Of a DNA stretch of 64,000 nt, positions 1-13,404 are shown in pieces. Under the pieces are notes generated by a model. That model was not told the DNA's origin and did no database searches. It saw only the letters and a program-made list of their open reading frames with translations. How positions within the stretch are numbered: position 1 is the first letter of the stretch; each line of letters begins with the position of its first letter. A program made the translations under genes and the position numbers. Source of the DNA: Spizellomyces punctatus DAOM BR117 (Eukaryota > Chytridiomycota > Chytridiomycetes > Spizellomycetales > Spizellomycetaceae); contig NW_015971546.1 in the NCBI RefSeq assembly GCF_000182565.1, positions 186,001 to 250,000 on the forward strand. The letters run 5' to 3'.

Positions 1-3000
1 ATTAAGCCTCGCATATACCTTGCGCAAGAGATTCACATAGCGCTCTCCGTCCTGAAGACGATCTGGATAATTGCATTGCTGTTTGCTACAATCGGTGGTC
101 TCTTCCACATTGCCAGGGGCGGACGTGGCGGGATAGACAGGTTGCCCGCCGTGTTCGAACCCTGGAAACTCCCAGTCTACGTCAACCCCATCGAAATCAA
201 ACACATCTGTCCACTATCAGGCGAAACGGGCGCTTGTTGAGTACAGCTTTACGACACTTAATAGCGACAGATTGCCACGCAGACATACCCGTCCAATTGA
301 CTCAACAAAGCGGTCGATATACTTTGAACTTGTAGCCACACTCCAGTACGGACTGTCATACCAGCCACCGATAGATACGATCACTCGAACATCAGGATTT
401 GACATTTTCACTTGTTGGAGTAAATATTGAAACTGGCCGCAAATCCTCGGCTTTCCATTGGCCTTGGGTATTCTGAACGGCCCATCGAGTACTGTATAGC
501 ATGGTACTTTTCTCAGGCCAGGTACTCCGGCTTTGTTGGCGCAGGTGTCCGGTCCCTGTGGTTTGGGACAGGATCCGTCAGGATTACGATACCCAAGGTA
601 TGGCGCTACCGCCACAACTCCTGGAGCGCATTCGGGGATGTCAGCAGTCATGCATCCTGGCGACTCAAAGTTGACTTCTGGTCCTAAGATGGCACAATGG
701 GCAACTTAATCACCGTATTCATTTCACATGACTATTAAGATAGTTACCATTGTAAGCGTGGCATTCGTCGTCTGGGAGCCCACGACACATGTTCAGATCT
801 CCCCATGGATCCGAAAAGTCGAGATAATAAGAGTCGTACTGAATGCTGTAGCTGATGGTCTGGAATCCCACATATATGTGAGTTAAATGTCGAGCTTGTT
901 CCAAAAGTCGAGGAAGGAGGCGATCATCATGGTATGCGACCCTAACACCGAAATGGTTTAGGCATGATGTGGTGTTCGCATCAACCATTGAATAAAGTTC
1001 ATATCTTGGCTTACCAGTTTGGAAAGTACGAGCCAACAACACGACCTTTAACGGGATTGGGAACTTTTCTATTTAACTGAGATATCTTCTCCTCCTTTGG
1101 GTTGCATTCCTCCAGCTCTCCAAGTGTCTTGGTAAACACTGTGGACGACCCGACGATATAATCAACTTTAAGCATCAGCTAAGATATTGTATTGTCAGCG
1201 GAAGGCTAAGCACTGCAAGTATCTCATATAATAACTCACTTTGCCCGTCGTATCTCCGTTCTTTGCTCTACAATAATCGTGTGCACAGGGATCTTGACAG
1301 AACAGATCACTCTGATATATCTGAGTGTTGCCTTGTATTTCGAGAATCAAGGGCCCCTGTAAAAGACCATTTCAAAATGTACTCGGACGCAAACGCTGGC
1401 AATGGAATAGAGCTTACCAGCTGCAGTTTGGCCCCGTATTGTACGTCCCCTCTTTGGAGGCAATCGTGTGGTGGATATTAGGAAGCAGCGTCAATAAAGA
1501 CTAGAGTACGAAGATGCCAACTGGATGCCTACCTGAACGCAAAGAGTTTTAACGAAATCTCCAAAAGACATCTCATCTCTTCCAAGATATGTCCTATTAT
1601 TGGTGTACTGTATAATTTATTCACTTGATCGTTGAATTCAAAGCTGGGATAGAGGTAAGTGATTAACTTGTCCCAAAACATTAGAAAGCAACAAGACATA
1701 CCAAAACTTGAGAAATAGAGAGATATGCAAGTCGCGGACGCTCACGTCGGTAAAGGCATTTCCAGCATACTTGCAACCTTCCTCGGTACACTCGGAGCCA
1801 AACGCATTCTTGGTGTCAAGGTCCGCCAAGCACATGCCACCACCAAAGCAAGGACCAAACTGCACTCCAGTGGTAGCAAGATTTCCCCACATCGGCCAGC
1901 AACATCTAGTTTCGGCGAAGCATTCAGCAAGACACACTCTTGTAACCGTAAAGAACACTGCACACGTACTGGGCAAGAAGGCACGCATCGGCAGGGATCG
2001 GACTTCCGGTGCCTGGGTCTTTCGCCCAATCCATTAATCCTGCCTTTCCTCCTTTCTGAAGAGCCCTAAAAGCTCCAAAAAGCTTGGAAATGCCACCATC
2101 TGCCTCACATTTTACACCTGGCAATGATGGTGCTCTTGCGTTCAACGCTGTTGCGTTCCTCCCATTGGTGGCCTCTTTGATGTCCCGCTGAAAGGCTTGA
2201 ATGTCATAGCCTTGCTGCAAGGAAGCTTGCTGAATTCGTTCCGGCGTCAGATTCTTTTTTATGGCTTCAGTGAATGCCTTCCGAATTAGTTTGACGGTGG
2301 CAGCGTCTTTGAGTACGTCATTCATACGGGTCTGAAGAATTGACATGCTGGCAAGACGTCAGTAGTCATCACATGAAGAAAATGCCAGAGTCTGTACGCA
2401 GCCTACCAATAGAGTAGAGGATCACTTCCACAGAAACACTTGGAGAGCTCTGGTTCGGAATTTTTTTCAAATCGCTTGCAGTACTCGGCTCGCTGGGCGG
2501 CTTTACTCTTTGCAAGCGCTTTGAAATAAGGATCACCACTTTCGAGTTGAATCAGCGTTTCACGCCCCTTCGCCGTCCCAAGGAGTTTGAGCAACCGGAG
2601 ACCGAGAAGCGAATAGTTGGCTGCCAAGTCAAGACTCAGCTAACGCATAGTGATGAGCGAAAAGATTTATCATACCATCTGAAGGATTATTACGATATTG
2701 GGCAACAAGCTGGGCAACCTCTGGGTCATCGGCTCCCGCAATTTTGATTGTTTCCGAAAGAAGCTGAGTGTTTTGACTTGACGCTGCTTCAGCGGCACGA
2801 ATGCAGACATTTGTCATCATAGGAAGTGGTTTCTGGCAAGTGATGTGCGGATTCAGCCGTCTGAAAGCATCGGGCGTCAGCTTGTACTGTGCGGCTGCAT
2901 TGTCGCAGCTGATGGTGCTGTTGGCGGGACCCATCAAGGTTATCTCGATTTCACAAGAGGGTGGAGGCACTTCCAAACAAATGCGTTGGCCTTCACGGAG

Positions 3001-4779
3001 CACTGAGCATTGCAGCCCGTTATTTGCAAGAAGCAACTCATCCTCCGTCAATCCATTGGCGGAAGAAATAGATGAGCATGTTTCTCCTGCTTGTACGGTG
3101 TACATTTTTTGGCAGCCGGCAGTCATGCGCGAAGAGATGCAGTATCTTTCTCCTTCCTATCATCATTTTAGTGTGAGATAAAATCCAATCTGTAGCAAAA
3201 ACAATGGATGTAGACTCTACCGCCAATGGTCTATTGCAATCTAACCAGGTGTTAGCTTGCTGGAAGTCAGCCAAACGTTTCTTCATCTTTGCAGTGAGAG
3301 ACTTGCAGGTTTCTCCACTCTCAGCAAGTCCAAAGGCGGAGCAGCCCGTGTATGGACCTCGCACGCATAGACGGGTACCAACTTGAAGATTTGCACCGCA
3401 TACCTGATTAGGACCAGGGCCAAATCCGTTGAGGGCGGTCCATTCTTCTTCAGTGATTCCGGCAGCCATTTGTAGGGCGTAACAGGTGTCACCAGGTTTA
3501 ACCGTCACATACTGGATGCATGTAGCAGGTTTGCTGCCCATACAAAGCTGCGATGGCAAAAGATTATTAAAAGAACCATTCTTCAGGGCAATATTTATGA
3601 CGGTAGACTTACCGAGGCACCTACTAGCGGTGCATTACAATTTAATCCAGCATTGATCTTTTGAAACTCGTCCACTGTTAAACCATAGTTCGCAGCTAGT
3701 GATGCGCATGTATCGCCCTCTACAGCAACGTATACTTGGGGGCAATGCGACACCCTGTTACCAACGCAGAGCTTTTGGCCAATTGAGAGTTTTGTGCAAT
3801 CGACATTTGCGTTCATAGATTGGAACAATGTCCGAGACAATTGGTTTTTATCGGCAATCAAATCACAGGTGTCCCCTGACACCACTTCATACGTCTTTGT
3901 GCATGTAGGCGGCGGCTGTGTCGGCTTTGGCGGTGCAGGAGCAGCCGGTGGAGGCCAGATCAAAGGAGAAGTGGGGGCACCAAGCTTAACGCAAACACGG
4001 TCGCCTGCCTGCAAGGTGTTACAGTTCAACCCTGTAGACACGAGCACATTCAGATACTATGAGGATTACGGAAAGTAGACTTTACATCGTACCTGGGTTC
4101 ATCTTCAGCAAGTTATCCACGCTACCCAACTTGTGTTTATCTTGAATGGCCCAGCATGAATTCATTGCGCCGCCAACCTTTTCGTAATTCGCACATGCGC
4201 CAGTGCACATCTGTTGCCCAATTTGCAGTTTACCACAGTCCAGTGTCGGATTCAATCGGTCAAGATCGCTTTGTGATATTTTCGCATCCTGGGTTATTGC
4301 CCAGCAACTGCCCCCGGATTGCAATTTAGTTTGCCTCACTGTCGAGTCAGATTGTCTGGTGAGGTTCAAAGTCAAGAGGCATCAAACCAAACAGAGAACT
4401 TACGACAATTTTGCACACAGATGGGTTGACCCACTTGAAGTGTGTTGCAGTCCAAGGCAGGATTCAACGCATCCCACTGCGCCTGAGAAATGCCTGCTTT
4501 GCTCCTGATATCCCAGCAATTTTCCCCAGATGCAACTACATGATAATCTTGACATGGCTGTAAGCACACCGGTTGACCAATTTTCAGGTTGTTGCAATCC
4601 AAACTAGGATTGATCGCTTTGAAGACTTGCTCGTTGAGACCAGCAGAGGTACGAAGATCCCAGCAATTATCGCCTGCCACGACCTGCTTCGAGGCTCCAC
4701 AAGCGATGGCCGAAACAGGTACAGCAGCTGCCACTGCACCCAGGATGATGCCGAATACGACCCACTTTGATTGGGCCAT
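1..4779 (-). CDS. Secreted multi-LysM GH18 chitinase, C-terminus cut by window edge
   Basis: Chitin-hydrolysing enzyme expected to be secreted. The ATG at 4779 opens a hydrophobic signal peptide (about residues 1-26). Resolved exons (minus strand): 4404-4779, 4093-4338, 3613-4031, 3221-3547, 2676-3156, 2407-2620, 1964-2347, 1746-1905, all in phase. They encode about ten Cys-rich LysM-like repeats (residues ~27-600), each with a (S/G)xxCxx(I/L) start and a D/N-C-x-x-L-x-(I/V)-G-Q-x-(I/V/L)-C end. A Pro-rich linker sits near residue 220, and a Cys-rich region of unknown type lies at ~620-870. The GH18 domain follows: a KVVGYFPNW-like first strand near 1030, SIGGW at 361-375, and the catalytic motif DGVDVDWE at 169-192. 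Exons between about 1000 and 1650 are not resolved. The combination resembles fungal subgroup C (killer-toxin-like) chitinases, but I see no CBM18 for certain. The catalytic Glu is present, so it is probably active. Confidence 0.9.
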
Positions 4780-5499
4780 TGTAAGAGGCTGCTGGCAGAA
4801 TACATAACGATGCACATCTTTTTATATGGATAAGGCTGAGCAACTTTCTGACTAGAGTTGCCCGTCTGGAAGCAGTTTTGTTTGCGGCAAAAAAAAAAAA
4901 AGAACATTGCTTAAATGATGATCCTTGTCATCGTGGAGTTGGGAATGCTTCTTGAAATTGTCGTCTACTGCCATGGTCAAAGGGCTGCGCACGACCAAAA
5001 GACCCACAAGATGTACAATTCCAAAGTATAAAAAAGAGCCAGAAAAAAACCTGCGGGCAATTCAACGTTCAACGTTGCGAAAGCCCCTGAAAAAAGCTGC
5101 TCAAGAGATGGAGAAAAATGAAATTGCAAACCCAGCCGTTTGTAAGTCCTTTCTTGGTTTGCGACGATGGCAGCTTTTTGCTGCTGTGCACTACTTTAAA
5201 ATGTCTCCCGCCGATACCTTCCGTGGTCTAAACCATCCCACGAGAGTCAAAGTCAACCAAAACGCAAACTCTTGCAGACAGTTTTTTCTTTTGTCGTTGT
5301 TGTTTTTCGCCAAAAAGTCTCCGGCTGGCCAAGGACGATCAAGAAGCACTTTAGCAAAACAAGACAAACGACTGGCTGACGCGTTTTACTTCGTTTCAAC
5401 CGGGAATTTCAATCGTTTTCGCTCCGAGTGTTCCTCGACGGTTACCAGCACGGTCTTCATCCTTCAACGTCACAATATCCCTCTCGAGAATCCTCTGCC
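4780..5499. other. Intergenic, divergent promoter region
   Basis: This 720-bp stretch separates two genes transcribed away from each other. It has an A-rich run near 4890. A 220-codon open frame (4925-5587, +) is Lys-rich without a recognisable domain and overlaps the next gene's start in another frame, so I treat it as non-coding. Confidence 0.6.
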
Positions 5500-6224
5500 A
5501 TGCTGTACGGGCAATTGCCTTTTCATATATACCTTACATTTGCGTATAATCCGGATAACATGTACCGCAAGGGCATGTATGCAATAGACGCTGACTACCG
5601 GCCCCTCTACTGTATAGCACCGGAAAAGCAACCTGGAAAATGGGGATCCGTCGTTCTCGTCCGTAAAGTTGTAGAGTACTATGATCCTGGACAGGGAAAA
5701 GCGTTTCTGGAGAACCTTCCGCCTGTTAAATTGACGAAACCTTTATACGAGGTTGCCTTTCGGGGAATGCTAAAGGCCGGGTGGAAGTTCAAAAACTGCC
5801 AGACAACAGAGAAGATTGAGATTGTGGCAATGAATAGAAAACGCACAAATGCTCTTTACATTCCGGTAAGTTGACGGTTCCAATCAATGATAAGTACAAA
5901 CTCTAAAGCTCGTCTATTACGTAGGATGCCTACGCAGATTTTCAATTGAGGGACGGCTCTCGATGGCAACTGGAATTGCTACAGCAGGGATTGACTCGTA
6001 TTAAGATATCCCTTAACAATGCTGATGGACTCACGCTAGTAGCAGAGGTTCGGAAAAGTTGCCCTCACCGACCACCTGATTGGAAGTTTGGATATGGAGA
6101 TTTCATTCTCCTGAGGCCAGAACTCGTTCCATCCCCAGACGTTTACGATTTTTTTATAGCCGTCTGCTTGCAAATTGTAGATGCTGACGTTCCTCATGAT
6201 CTGTGGAGACAGCTGAATAAGTAA
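5500..6224 (+). CDS. Hypothetical protein, possible LURP-one/Tubby-like fold
   Basis: Two exons, 5500-5865 and 5925-6224, give 221 residues; the intron has a GTAAGT donor and TAG acceptor and keeps phase 0. I do not recognise the family with certainty. The order of short beta-like segments (YRKGMYAID, PLYCIAPEK, SVVLVRKVVEYYD and so on), the absence of a signal peptide and a final hydrophobic helix (about residues 195-215, YDFFIAVCLQIVD) recall the beta-barrel plus central helix layout of LURP-one/Tubby C-terminal proteins. This is a weak, fold-level guess. The ATG at 5500 is chosen because the upstream in-frame codons have no conserved character. A Gly-rich open frame at about 6372-6530 could be an extra 3' exon, but no good splice path was found. 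Confidence 0.7.
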
Positions 6225-7740
6225 AGTAGGCAACATCCGCGTGCCATTATCCTGTAGATAGAGATTGAAGTCGGATGGGATAGAGAGGATATCCAACACT
6301 GGCTCTGAGGGTCCCTGGCATGAGATACTCTCCGCGTATTGGATCTTGAAAAGCCAAGACTGATTGCTGTGAAAGACGTGCCAAAGCGGAGATGTTGGAT
6401 CTCCAAAGGGATGATTGGGGGCGATCCCCTTATTACGAAACAGCTGCTGGACATGGCGCTGGCGCTTCCAGTCGCATTCATATTTTGGGCTCTTGGGGTG
6501 ACGGCGTCAGGTTTTCACTGCCATCGGCTTCATAGAACCTGCAGTGGTCCGAGGATGTATTCTGTGATATTCGTGGTCACCTTGAACCCAAGATATAGGC
6601 AGCTGACCCTGTGTAGGAGAGAAAGTCATTTGCAGAAAGAGTCGAATGTAAGATATAGCGCTTTAAGTTGGCTAGCAAAGAAGATGAGCTTGCCCAAATT
6701 GCCTCAATACAATTGTCGCAATAATACAAAGTCCTCAGTCTAAGCGCCAGTGCAGCCCGATAATCCACATCTTGATTGAGGGAGCAACTTCTCGGATGCA
6801 CTGGGTCATGAATTATTATAAGAAAGAGAGGATAGAAAAATAAATCTTCATTCGCACTCATTTTGTTCCACGGCTTCAAAAAGTGTGTTTGCGATAACAT
6901 CATTGCCTGAAAATGGCCCCTCCGTCATACTGCCTCTTGAAATGATCCGGAAATGTTGGAAGCAGCTTTAACCAATACTGCTATGAAAATATAGCGATTA
7001 CAAAATATCAGGGAGAGCAGGACGAATGTCACGGATTCATGATACAGATCCTATTCTGCATGCGAGCGTGAATTCTGGCCTTTGGGAACTCTGTTCAGGC
7101 ACTTGTCCAGAGTGATGACTTGGAGTGCGCCATATTGTGTAGTATGTGCACCAGAAACAAGCTACGTTACGTTAAAGCGCCAAGCGGGAGAGACATGCTG
7201 AACGCAACATCGACCTAAAACCTGAAATCTGAACAAAAATCCACCAAAACGTGGAGCAAAAGTGTGTAGAGCCAAGTGGAAGAGATGCAAGGAAACAAGC
7301 GACGGAGAAAGAGTTGTTCAATATTTATTTTGCTACCAGCCATACAAGTTCGTATTGGTCCCCCCCACTGCATACTTGTATCGTGTGGATCTGCTTGCTA
7401 CAGTGTGAACAAATAGCCAGCACCCTCGCATGGGTTGGTCATTCAACCTGTCGCTAAATAGATAGCAGCAGAGGGCAACGGAGGGCTTTTTGTGGATAAT
7501 AACTTTTTCGATGACTCGTGGTCAGTTAAATAAGGTTTTTTTTCATTTTCATTTGCAACTTAAATTCTGGGGGCAAATGGGAAATGGACACGTTGAAATG
7601 CAACAAAGGAGTGTGCCATGACTCAGAGCGCGATAACGAAGCCAGTTATTTAAACCACATCTCAGTTTGTTTCCTTTGGACTTTTACATATCTATCAAAC
7701 ATTTGAAAAGCATTCCTCAAATTTCAACTATCACTTTATC
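6225..7740. other. Intergenic, no confident gene
   Basis: About 1.5 kb without a supported gene. The open frame at 6339-6743 (+) has one hydrophobic stretch but no splice context or family signal. AT-rich sequence just before 7741 probably holds the promoter of the next gene. Confidence 0.5.
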
Positions 7741-8565
7741 ATGCGTGTACTAGTAGTCGGCGGAACAGGAAACGTTGGAAAGCTCCTTCTTCAACAATTA
7801 CTAGAAAGAGGTGTCGAAGTACGGGCCATTGTTCGTTCCCCCGAAAGCATTCCTGCTACAATATCTGGCAATCCAAAACTATCTTTGATTGAAGCAAGTT
7901 TGCTGGATATTAGCGAGGATGAGTTGATCACTCACATCCGAGGGTGTGACGCTGTCATGTCGACCCTTGGGCATAATATGCACCTTGGTTCTATTCCTTT
8001 TCTTGGTACGCATGCATATACTTATCGCTCGTGGATTTGCGTGTATTAACCTTATTCAATGTTGGTTTATGCAGGAATCTGGGCGGCACCCCACGATTTG
8101 GTTCTGAGAGCTTCAAAAAACTTGTGCGGCGCAATTGAAAAAATCCGACCAGAAACACCCATAAAATTCATTCTCCTCAACACGGTTGGCGTCACCAACC
8201 CAGCAGGAACCGACGTTGGAGTGAGAAGCCGGACTGAGAGGGCAATATTCTGGACGCTCGAAGCTCTGATTCCTCCACATAAAGACAATGTCCGTGCTGC
8301 CGAGTACATCAACAAAGAGATTGGAACAGGAAATCAATTCATTGAGTGGACCGCTGTTCGCCCTGATGCCTTCATCGATGGAGACGTTAGCGAATACACC
8401 ACCCACGAATCAATCCAACATTCCCTTTTTGACGTTAACGACACCACAAAAGCAAACATTGCCCACTTTATGGCTGAATTGGCTACGAACCCCGAAACAT
8501 GGGCTACTTGGAAGGGCAAAATGCCAGTGATCATTGACGCGAAGCAGAAAAAGCAACATCAGTAA
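7741..8565 (+). CDS. NAD(P)-binding (NmrA/atypical SDR) family protein
   Basis: Exons 7741-8005 and 8075-8565 (intron 69 nt, phase 1) encode 251 residues. The N-terminus is a Rossmann beta-alpha-beta start, MRVLVVGGTGNVG, with the GGxGxxG dinucleotide-binding motif at residues 7-13, followed by RAIVRSPE, where the Arg typically contacts the NADP phosphate. The segment VMSTLGH and the GIWAAPHDL stretch that follows match cytosolic NAD(P)-binding proteins of the atypical short-chain dehydrogenase type. No canonical YxxxK catalytic pair is obvious, so redox activity is uncertain; it may be a sensor or reductase. No signal peptide or membrane segment. Confidence 0.85.
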
Positions 8566-9554
8566 TACTAGGAATAGAGTGTACGTAGGATTTCTAACTA
8601 TAATATTATGTGCCAATCGTCACTGTCATCCCGCATTCTGTTTTGAGCTTGCTCTCCACAGGAGCGAGCACAGGAAATGCTCACCCGAGTCATTCTACAT
8701 GTCAGGATAACTTATGAGCTACCACTATGAACTGAGAGTATTCTGTAGATGTGTTACTTCACAAGTGGGATCACATCGTACGTCCTTTTTAAGTGCTTCT
8801 CACTAGCGAAGCGCCCCTCCTCGTCAATAGCGTCAGATGTCCAAGTATGCTGTGCGACAAGCTATGATTCGGGTGAGGGTTACAAGGCATCCCGATAGAT
8901 GGTTGATTCTCCATGCTATGGGCTAATGGAGAATGCCCTACAGGTTGACTGGATGGACTCTACGGAGCATTATCAAGTCAATCAGTGAAAGGCATCAGCG
9001 ATTCACATGGTTGGCACTTGTGGATAAAGGTTTTCGTAGTCATTTTGTTGCTCCTCACACCCTATGATTTCTGTCCACGACAGGGAGGGTTACAATTAGA
9101 AGATGTGGATCTTATTATCGGTGGGAATGATCCTTAAAAAAGAAGTATACAATTCCACAGAGACAACTATCCGGCCCAGTGATGACCTATATTATTCTCT
9201 TCACTTTTTGCCGCAATTATCTTTTAAGTTTCTGATCATTGCCATTTCTACAGATTTCTCAATACAGGTAGCTCAGTTATGATGGCTAAACTAATGACTT
9301 TATAACATGCTTAACAAATAAGATTCAATGCCACTGCCCGGGGTTGGAATGCATTGATTTCGTTTAAGCTGTCATAGGACGGAAACTTGAACAACTTCAC
9401 GAGTTCTTATCAACTGGATAGCTACAAGGAACCAGAACAAGGACGGTCATGCTTCATTGCCACATCAATGTGCGTGGCATCTCGTTATTGGTTCGCCACC
9501 GAATAACATTGTGGGACAGTGACATTGACTAGTCATTGGAAAACCCCACACTCT
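8566..9554. other. Intergenic, nothing recognised
   Basis: About 1 kb between two convergent genes. No long open frame, tRNA-like sequence or repeat was seen. Confidence 0.6.
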
Positions 9555-10839
9555 CTAGAAATCTTCCATCAAATAGCCTCGATCTTCATCCACGCCCGCG
9601 CTGGGCTCTTCACTATCAAAATATGCATCCGCATCGTCTTGCAGTGATTGATCGGAAAGGTCATACAGGGCGTTATTGTCCACCTACAGCAATCCCGCTT
9701 AGATGTGTCAACTACCAGAGCCATCCGTCATAACTTACGTTCGAATACTCAAAGTCACTCTAGCAATCAAGCAATGGTAGCATTGAGCATCTTCAGTGGG
9801 AGTTAAACGACATGTAAAGTGCGATGATTACCTCCTCTCCATCAATGAACCTAAGTCGCATCAGTGTGCGAAATTCCTCTGCTAATGCCTCCTTCTCCTC
9901 GTCTGATATTGGCCCTTCGTCCTCCCCCTCAGCCATTGTCGCTTCCAGATCGATGCTTTCGTCGACTTTTATAGCCCTTTTATTTTTCGATTCCAAATCC
10001 CTTTCCTCTTGCTGGTCCTGAACGTCCTCTTCCTCATCGGTATCAAACTCTTCAAATTGCTCCTCTTCAATCTCATGCTGGCGTCCGAGAGTTTCCAAAT
10101 GTGTGGCACGATCCATATTTGAATATATTCGGTCCACAAGAGTCATACTATCCGGGAATGCCTGCGGTGGCGGAAGATACCGACCTGTAATTAATGGCAT
10201 CAGCTGAGAATGGAATAAAATATGAAATCATCCTCGCTAGGTACCAATGTATTCCTCGTAAAGGGCTGGCTCACGGTCTTTGAAGGCATCATCGGAGAAG
10301 TATTCGTCGGACAGATTTTGATTCATATAATTGATTCTAGTGACAGACAACCATAATTGAGGAATAAACCCTTACATTAGTGTGGTAATGTTACATGTTC
10401 ACTGACCTCCGATTTCGAATCTGGGCTTTCGTCAGTGATCTACTGACACTTTGGTATTGATTCAGGTAGTATTTCACTTCATACTGATCTTTGGACAGAT
10501 TAGCGAGTAAACCAGAGTCCGGAGATTTTATTAACGTACCTGCAAACGGATGAAAAAACTCCAATTGTTGCGAACCCAAAAACTTTCCCCATTTCTCTTA
10601 TAGTAAATCAAAATCAAAAGATAAGACATGGAAGAGGGTAACAGACTAGCAGCCGTAAAGAACAGCTTTGGAGTAAGCTTACCGAGAAACAACCCTTTAT
10701 CTCGTTCTAGTGTACTCGATAGAATGGTACGTTGCAGTTCGGCTGTTGGGGGTTCTTCACCCAGACGCAGTGTTTTCAGGTTAAAGTCGGGATTGGACAG
10801 GAGATGATCTAATATTGCATGTACGGCGGTAGTATCCAT
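9555..10839 (-). CDS. CCDC97 homologue (DUF2052), splicing-associated
   Basis: Six exons: 10683-10839, 10407-10539, 10245-10336, 9832-10184, 9739-9759, 9555-9683; 294 residues, all junctions in phase. Family hallmarks: IRNRRINYM followed by SDEYFSDDAFKDREPALYEE and YIGRYLPP in the middle, an acidic Glu/Asp-rich stretch (~residues 170-235), then LMRLRFIDGEE and DFEYSNVDNN near the C-terminus. These match the conserved core of animal and plant CCDC97, a protein reported with the SF3b/U2 snRNP splicing machinery. It is expected to be nuclear, with no membrane segment. The fifth exon is only 21 nt (7 codons). The start ATG at 10839 follows from the conserved N-terminal helix. Confidence 0.88.
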
Positions 10840-11445
10840 GTGCGAGTTTGTCAGGAAGCATTGTCATTGCATGCTCTCGCACCCATTGGCAATGACAAAT
10901 GGCTATAACCACCGTCAAGGTGGCTTTGCCACCCTCCAATGCATAGAACCGGTTGCTTACTTCAGCGAAGCTGCCGATATACGCTGACCTTCGCCGTGCT
11001 CCTCCCCAAAGCGGCAACGGTGCGGGAGAACGGAGGACTTATCATCCGGACATGCACACATAATGTACAGAGCATTCATGTGGTATTTATACCACATCCC
11101 ATGGAGAAGAGCCTCATCGGCCACGATGATGTCTGCCACGGGCCTAGTGTAGCCCAAATACATCCAGTAACTTATCCAAAGTATATAATGACGGGATAGA
11201 ACAAAATCCCAGGAATGACACACAAATACTAGCTACCATTAAACAAATTACATGCAATAAAACTCCCAACTAACACATGGACACGGAAGGAAGCGGCAAA
11301 GGCAAGACAGGGGGGTATATACAAAAAAGCGAGTCTCACCTGCCATCACCTTCCGCACATACATATATATCACCAAACTGCTGACAAACTATAAGCTAAT
11401 CTTACAGAGCAAGTCCACGAGAAGAAATGCGCTCTATCTATCGTC
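10840..11445. other. Intergenic, nothing recognised
   Basis: About 600 bp upstream of the CCDC97 start and downstream of the PH-domain gene (both minus strand). Several short open frames on both strands lack family signal. An AT repeat near 11360 is unremarkable. Confidence 0.5.
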
Positions 11446-13404
11446 TTAGGCCTTCGCATAGACCTGAGGCACAGGCGGAACAGGAGGCGAATCCGGGTCC
11501 CAATACCACGCATCCCCGTCTTCCCCTATTCCAAATCGTCCATTTCCGTTGAAATCAAAAGTGACAATCATACCGCTACGTCGAGTGTCGGGAGAACGCA
11601 TACTTTTAACCTCGGGTAAACTCATTGGGGAGAGAGAAATTGTTCGTTCCGGAGGAACTGGTGGAGGAGGTGTGGTAGGTGCTGGGTATCGGGGCGGTTC
11701 TTTGTAAACTATATCGTCGCTCTTACGAGGCAAAGACTGAGACATTGGATTGGGTGGGAGTTCCGGTTGGGGTGGAAGTTGCATTTGGATCGGTAGTGGT
11801 GGGGGAGGTGGCGAGGGTGGTTGAGATTCAACGGCCGCCTTTTTCGAATCCAGCGAAAAAGAACGAAGCTTTCGAATCGGCTTTTGGTGTTTTAGTTTTT
11901 GTGTCAGGTTTTGTAGGGTGAATCGTTTATTCGAACCTGACGTCTTCTGAGAAGGTTGAGACTGCGTATTTTCGGTGGGTGTCGAGAAGGAAATCAAAGG
12001 GTCACGAGATAGTGTTGGACATTCAGACCGTATCGGAATGAGTGTTCGAGGAGCTTTGATGGGTGCGCCGTTAGCCACCTTGACCAAATCCGCTATCCAC
12101 ATTAACATATCCAATCTCGATTCTGCTGCAAAGTAGAACGGAATCGCATGCGAGCCGGTTCCCGGTTGAGGTGTGACGATTTTAAATGCGTATTGTGCCT
12201 TGTTGGAGCGGCTGGTCGTGCCCGTGCTGTTCCCACCAGAGTCATCAGGTAGCACGATGAGGTCCGGGGTGAGCATGATGATGGTCATTACGGTATTGTC
12301 CTGTTGGCCAAATCGGTTAATTGGGCAGGTTACGGAGCCATCTGGACGCAAACAATGCTCACCATTTGAGATTTGAGCACGTAAACATGCTCATTCTTCA
12401 ACAAGCACCAACGTCTTTTCCATGGACTGTCCCTGTCAACACGGAACAAAAGATGACCTTCCCGATCCGGATTCGTCAGCCCTTGTTCAGCCAACGTGCG
12501 AGGAGTGTCTACTGTTCGCGACTTTGACCGCGACAAGGTGCGAGCAAGGGTACCATTTCCAAAAATGGGTAAAAGCTTTGGTGATTTGGGTCTTCCTAAA
12601 CTTCCAGATCTATCCGACGACGTCTTGGAGCTCTTTGAACTCTTGCTGCTTTTCCTTGAAGCATGGTTGTCGCTTGTTGGCCATTCACTGCGCACACTCT
12701 CCGTAGTCAGGCTTCTTTCCAGTCTAGGTATTGGTGTGGCCTCGTCCATATTATACATATCCATTAGATCACACATTTGGACATGCATTGAATTTGTCCG
12801 CGACAGTGTTTGGGAACGACTCTCCTCCATCTCTTCAGGTTCCGAAGTGAAGAAGGTCTGATAGATGGAGCTCACTTTAATGTACTGCATGCAAGGATAA
12901 GGTTAACCAAAAATTTTGTGGGGCTGGATACACTCGTGTAGTACTACTAACCTGCTCTTGCTCCAAGGCCCCGGCCATGTCGCGTCCCGGAATTGGCGGC
13001 TCCTCTCCTTGAGGACTTCCAGTCAACGAAACCGACACACCCATCGCATGGCTCAAGGAGGCTTTGCGCGGTGGAACGGCAGAAGGCGCTTGTTTGGCAC
13101 GAGCATCGCCGTCCCTCTGATCCGCCGTACCACTACCGGACAGCAGTTTGATCAAGCCAGCCGCAAACTCGTCTTCCAATGATGGGTCTTGGTAAAGGTC
13201 TTCGCGGAGAGCTGCGCGCCGCGGGGATGACTTTGTGCGTGGAGGAATAGGAACGTCGGTAACAACATCTGGTCGACTTGGTAAAGGCTTTTGCATGCGC
13301 AGAAAGTCGGCAGCTGTCGACGTCGAATGTCCCAAATTCCCAAAGGTCGGCAGATATGGCGAGTTGGGAGGCATCGAGCGTCGCGGCAGTGTAAGTGACG
13401 ACAT
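11446..13404 (-). CDS. PH-domain protein with proline-rich C-terminus
   Basis: Exons 12952-13404, 12363-12884, 11446-12300 encode 609 residues; introns of 67 and 62 nt, both phase 0. The first half is low-complexity and Ser-rich (SRKSSKSSKSSKTSS around residue 230). A pleckstrin-homology domain begins near residue 295: EGHLLFRVDRDSPWKRRWCLL, then VYVLKSQM, TIIMLTPDLIVLPDD, AQYAFKIVTP, and the closing helix with its conserved Trp (DMLMWIADLVKVAN). The rest is Pro-rich (PPSPPPPPLP and similar), suited to SH3/WW binding. Role: likely membrane-phosphoinositide or protein-interaction adaptor, by inference from the fold only. The 62-nt intron lies inside the PH domain and removes an in-frame stop. 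Confidence 0.85.

Noticed and set aside
4925-5587. 220-codon open frame on the + strand
   Set aside because: Low-complexity Lys-rich start, no domain, and it overlaps the start of the next gene in a different frame.
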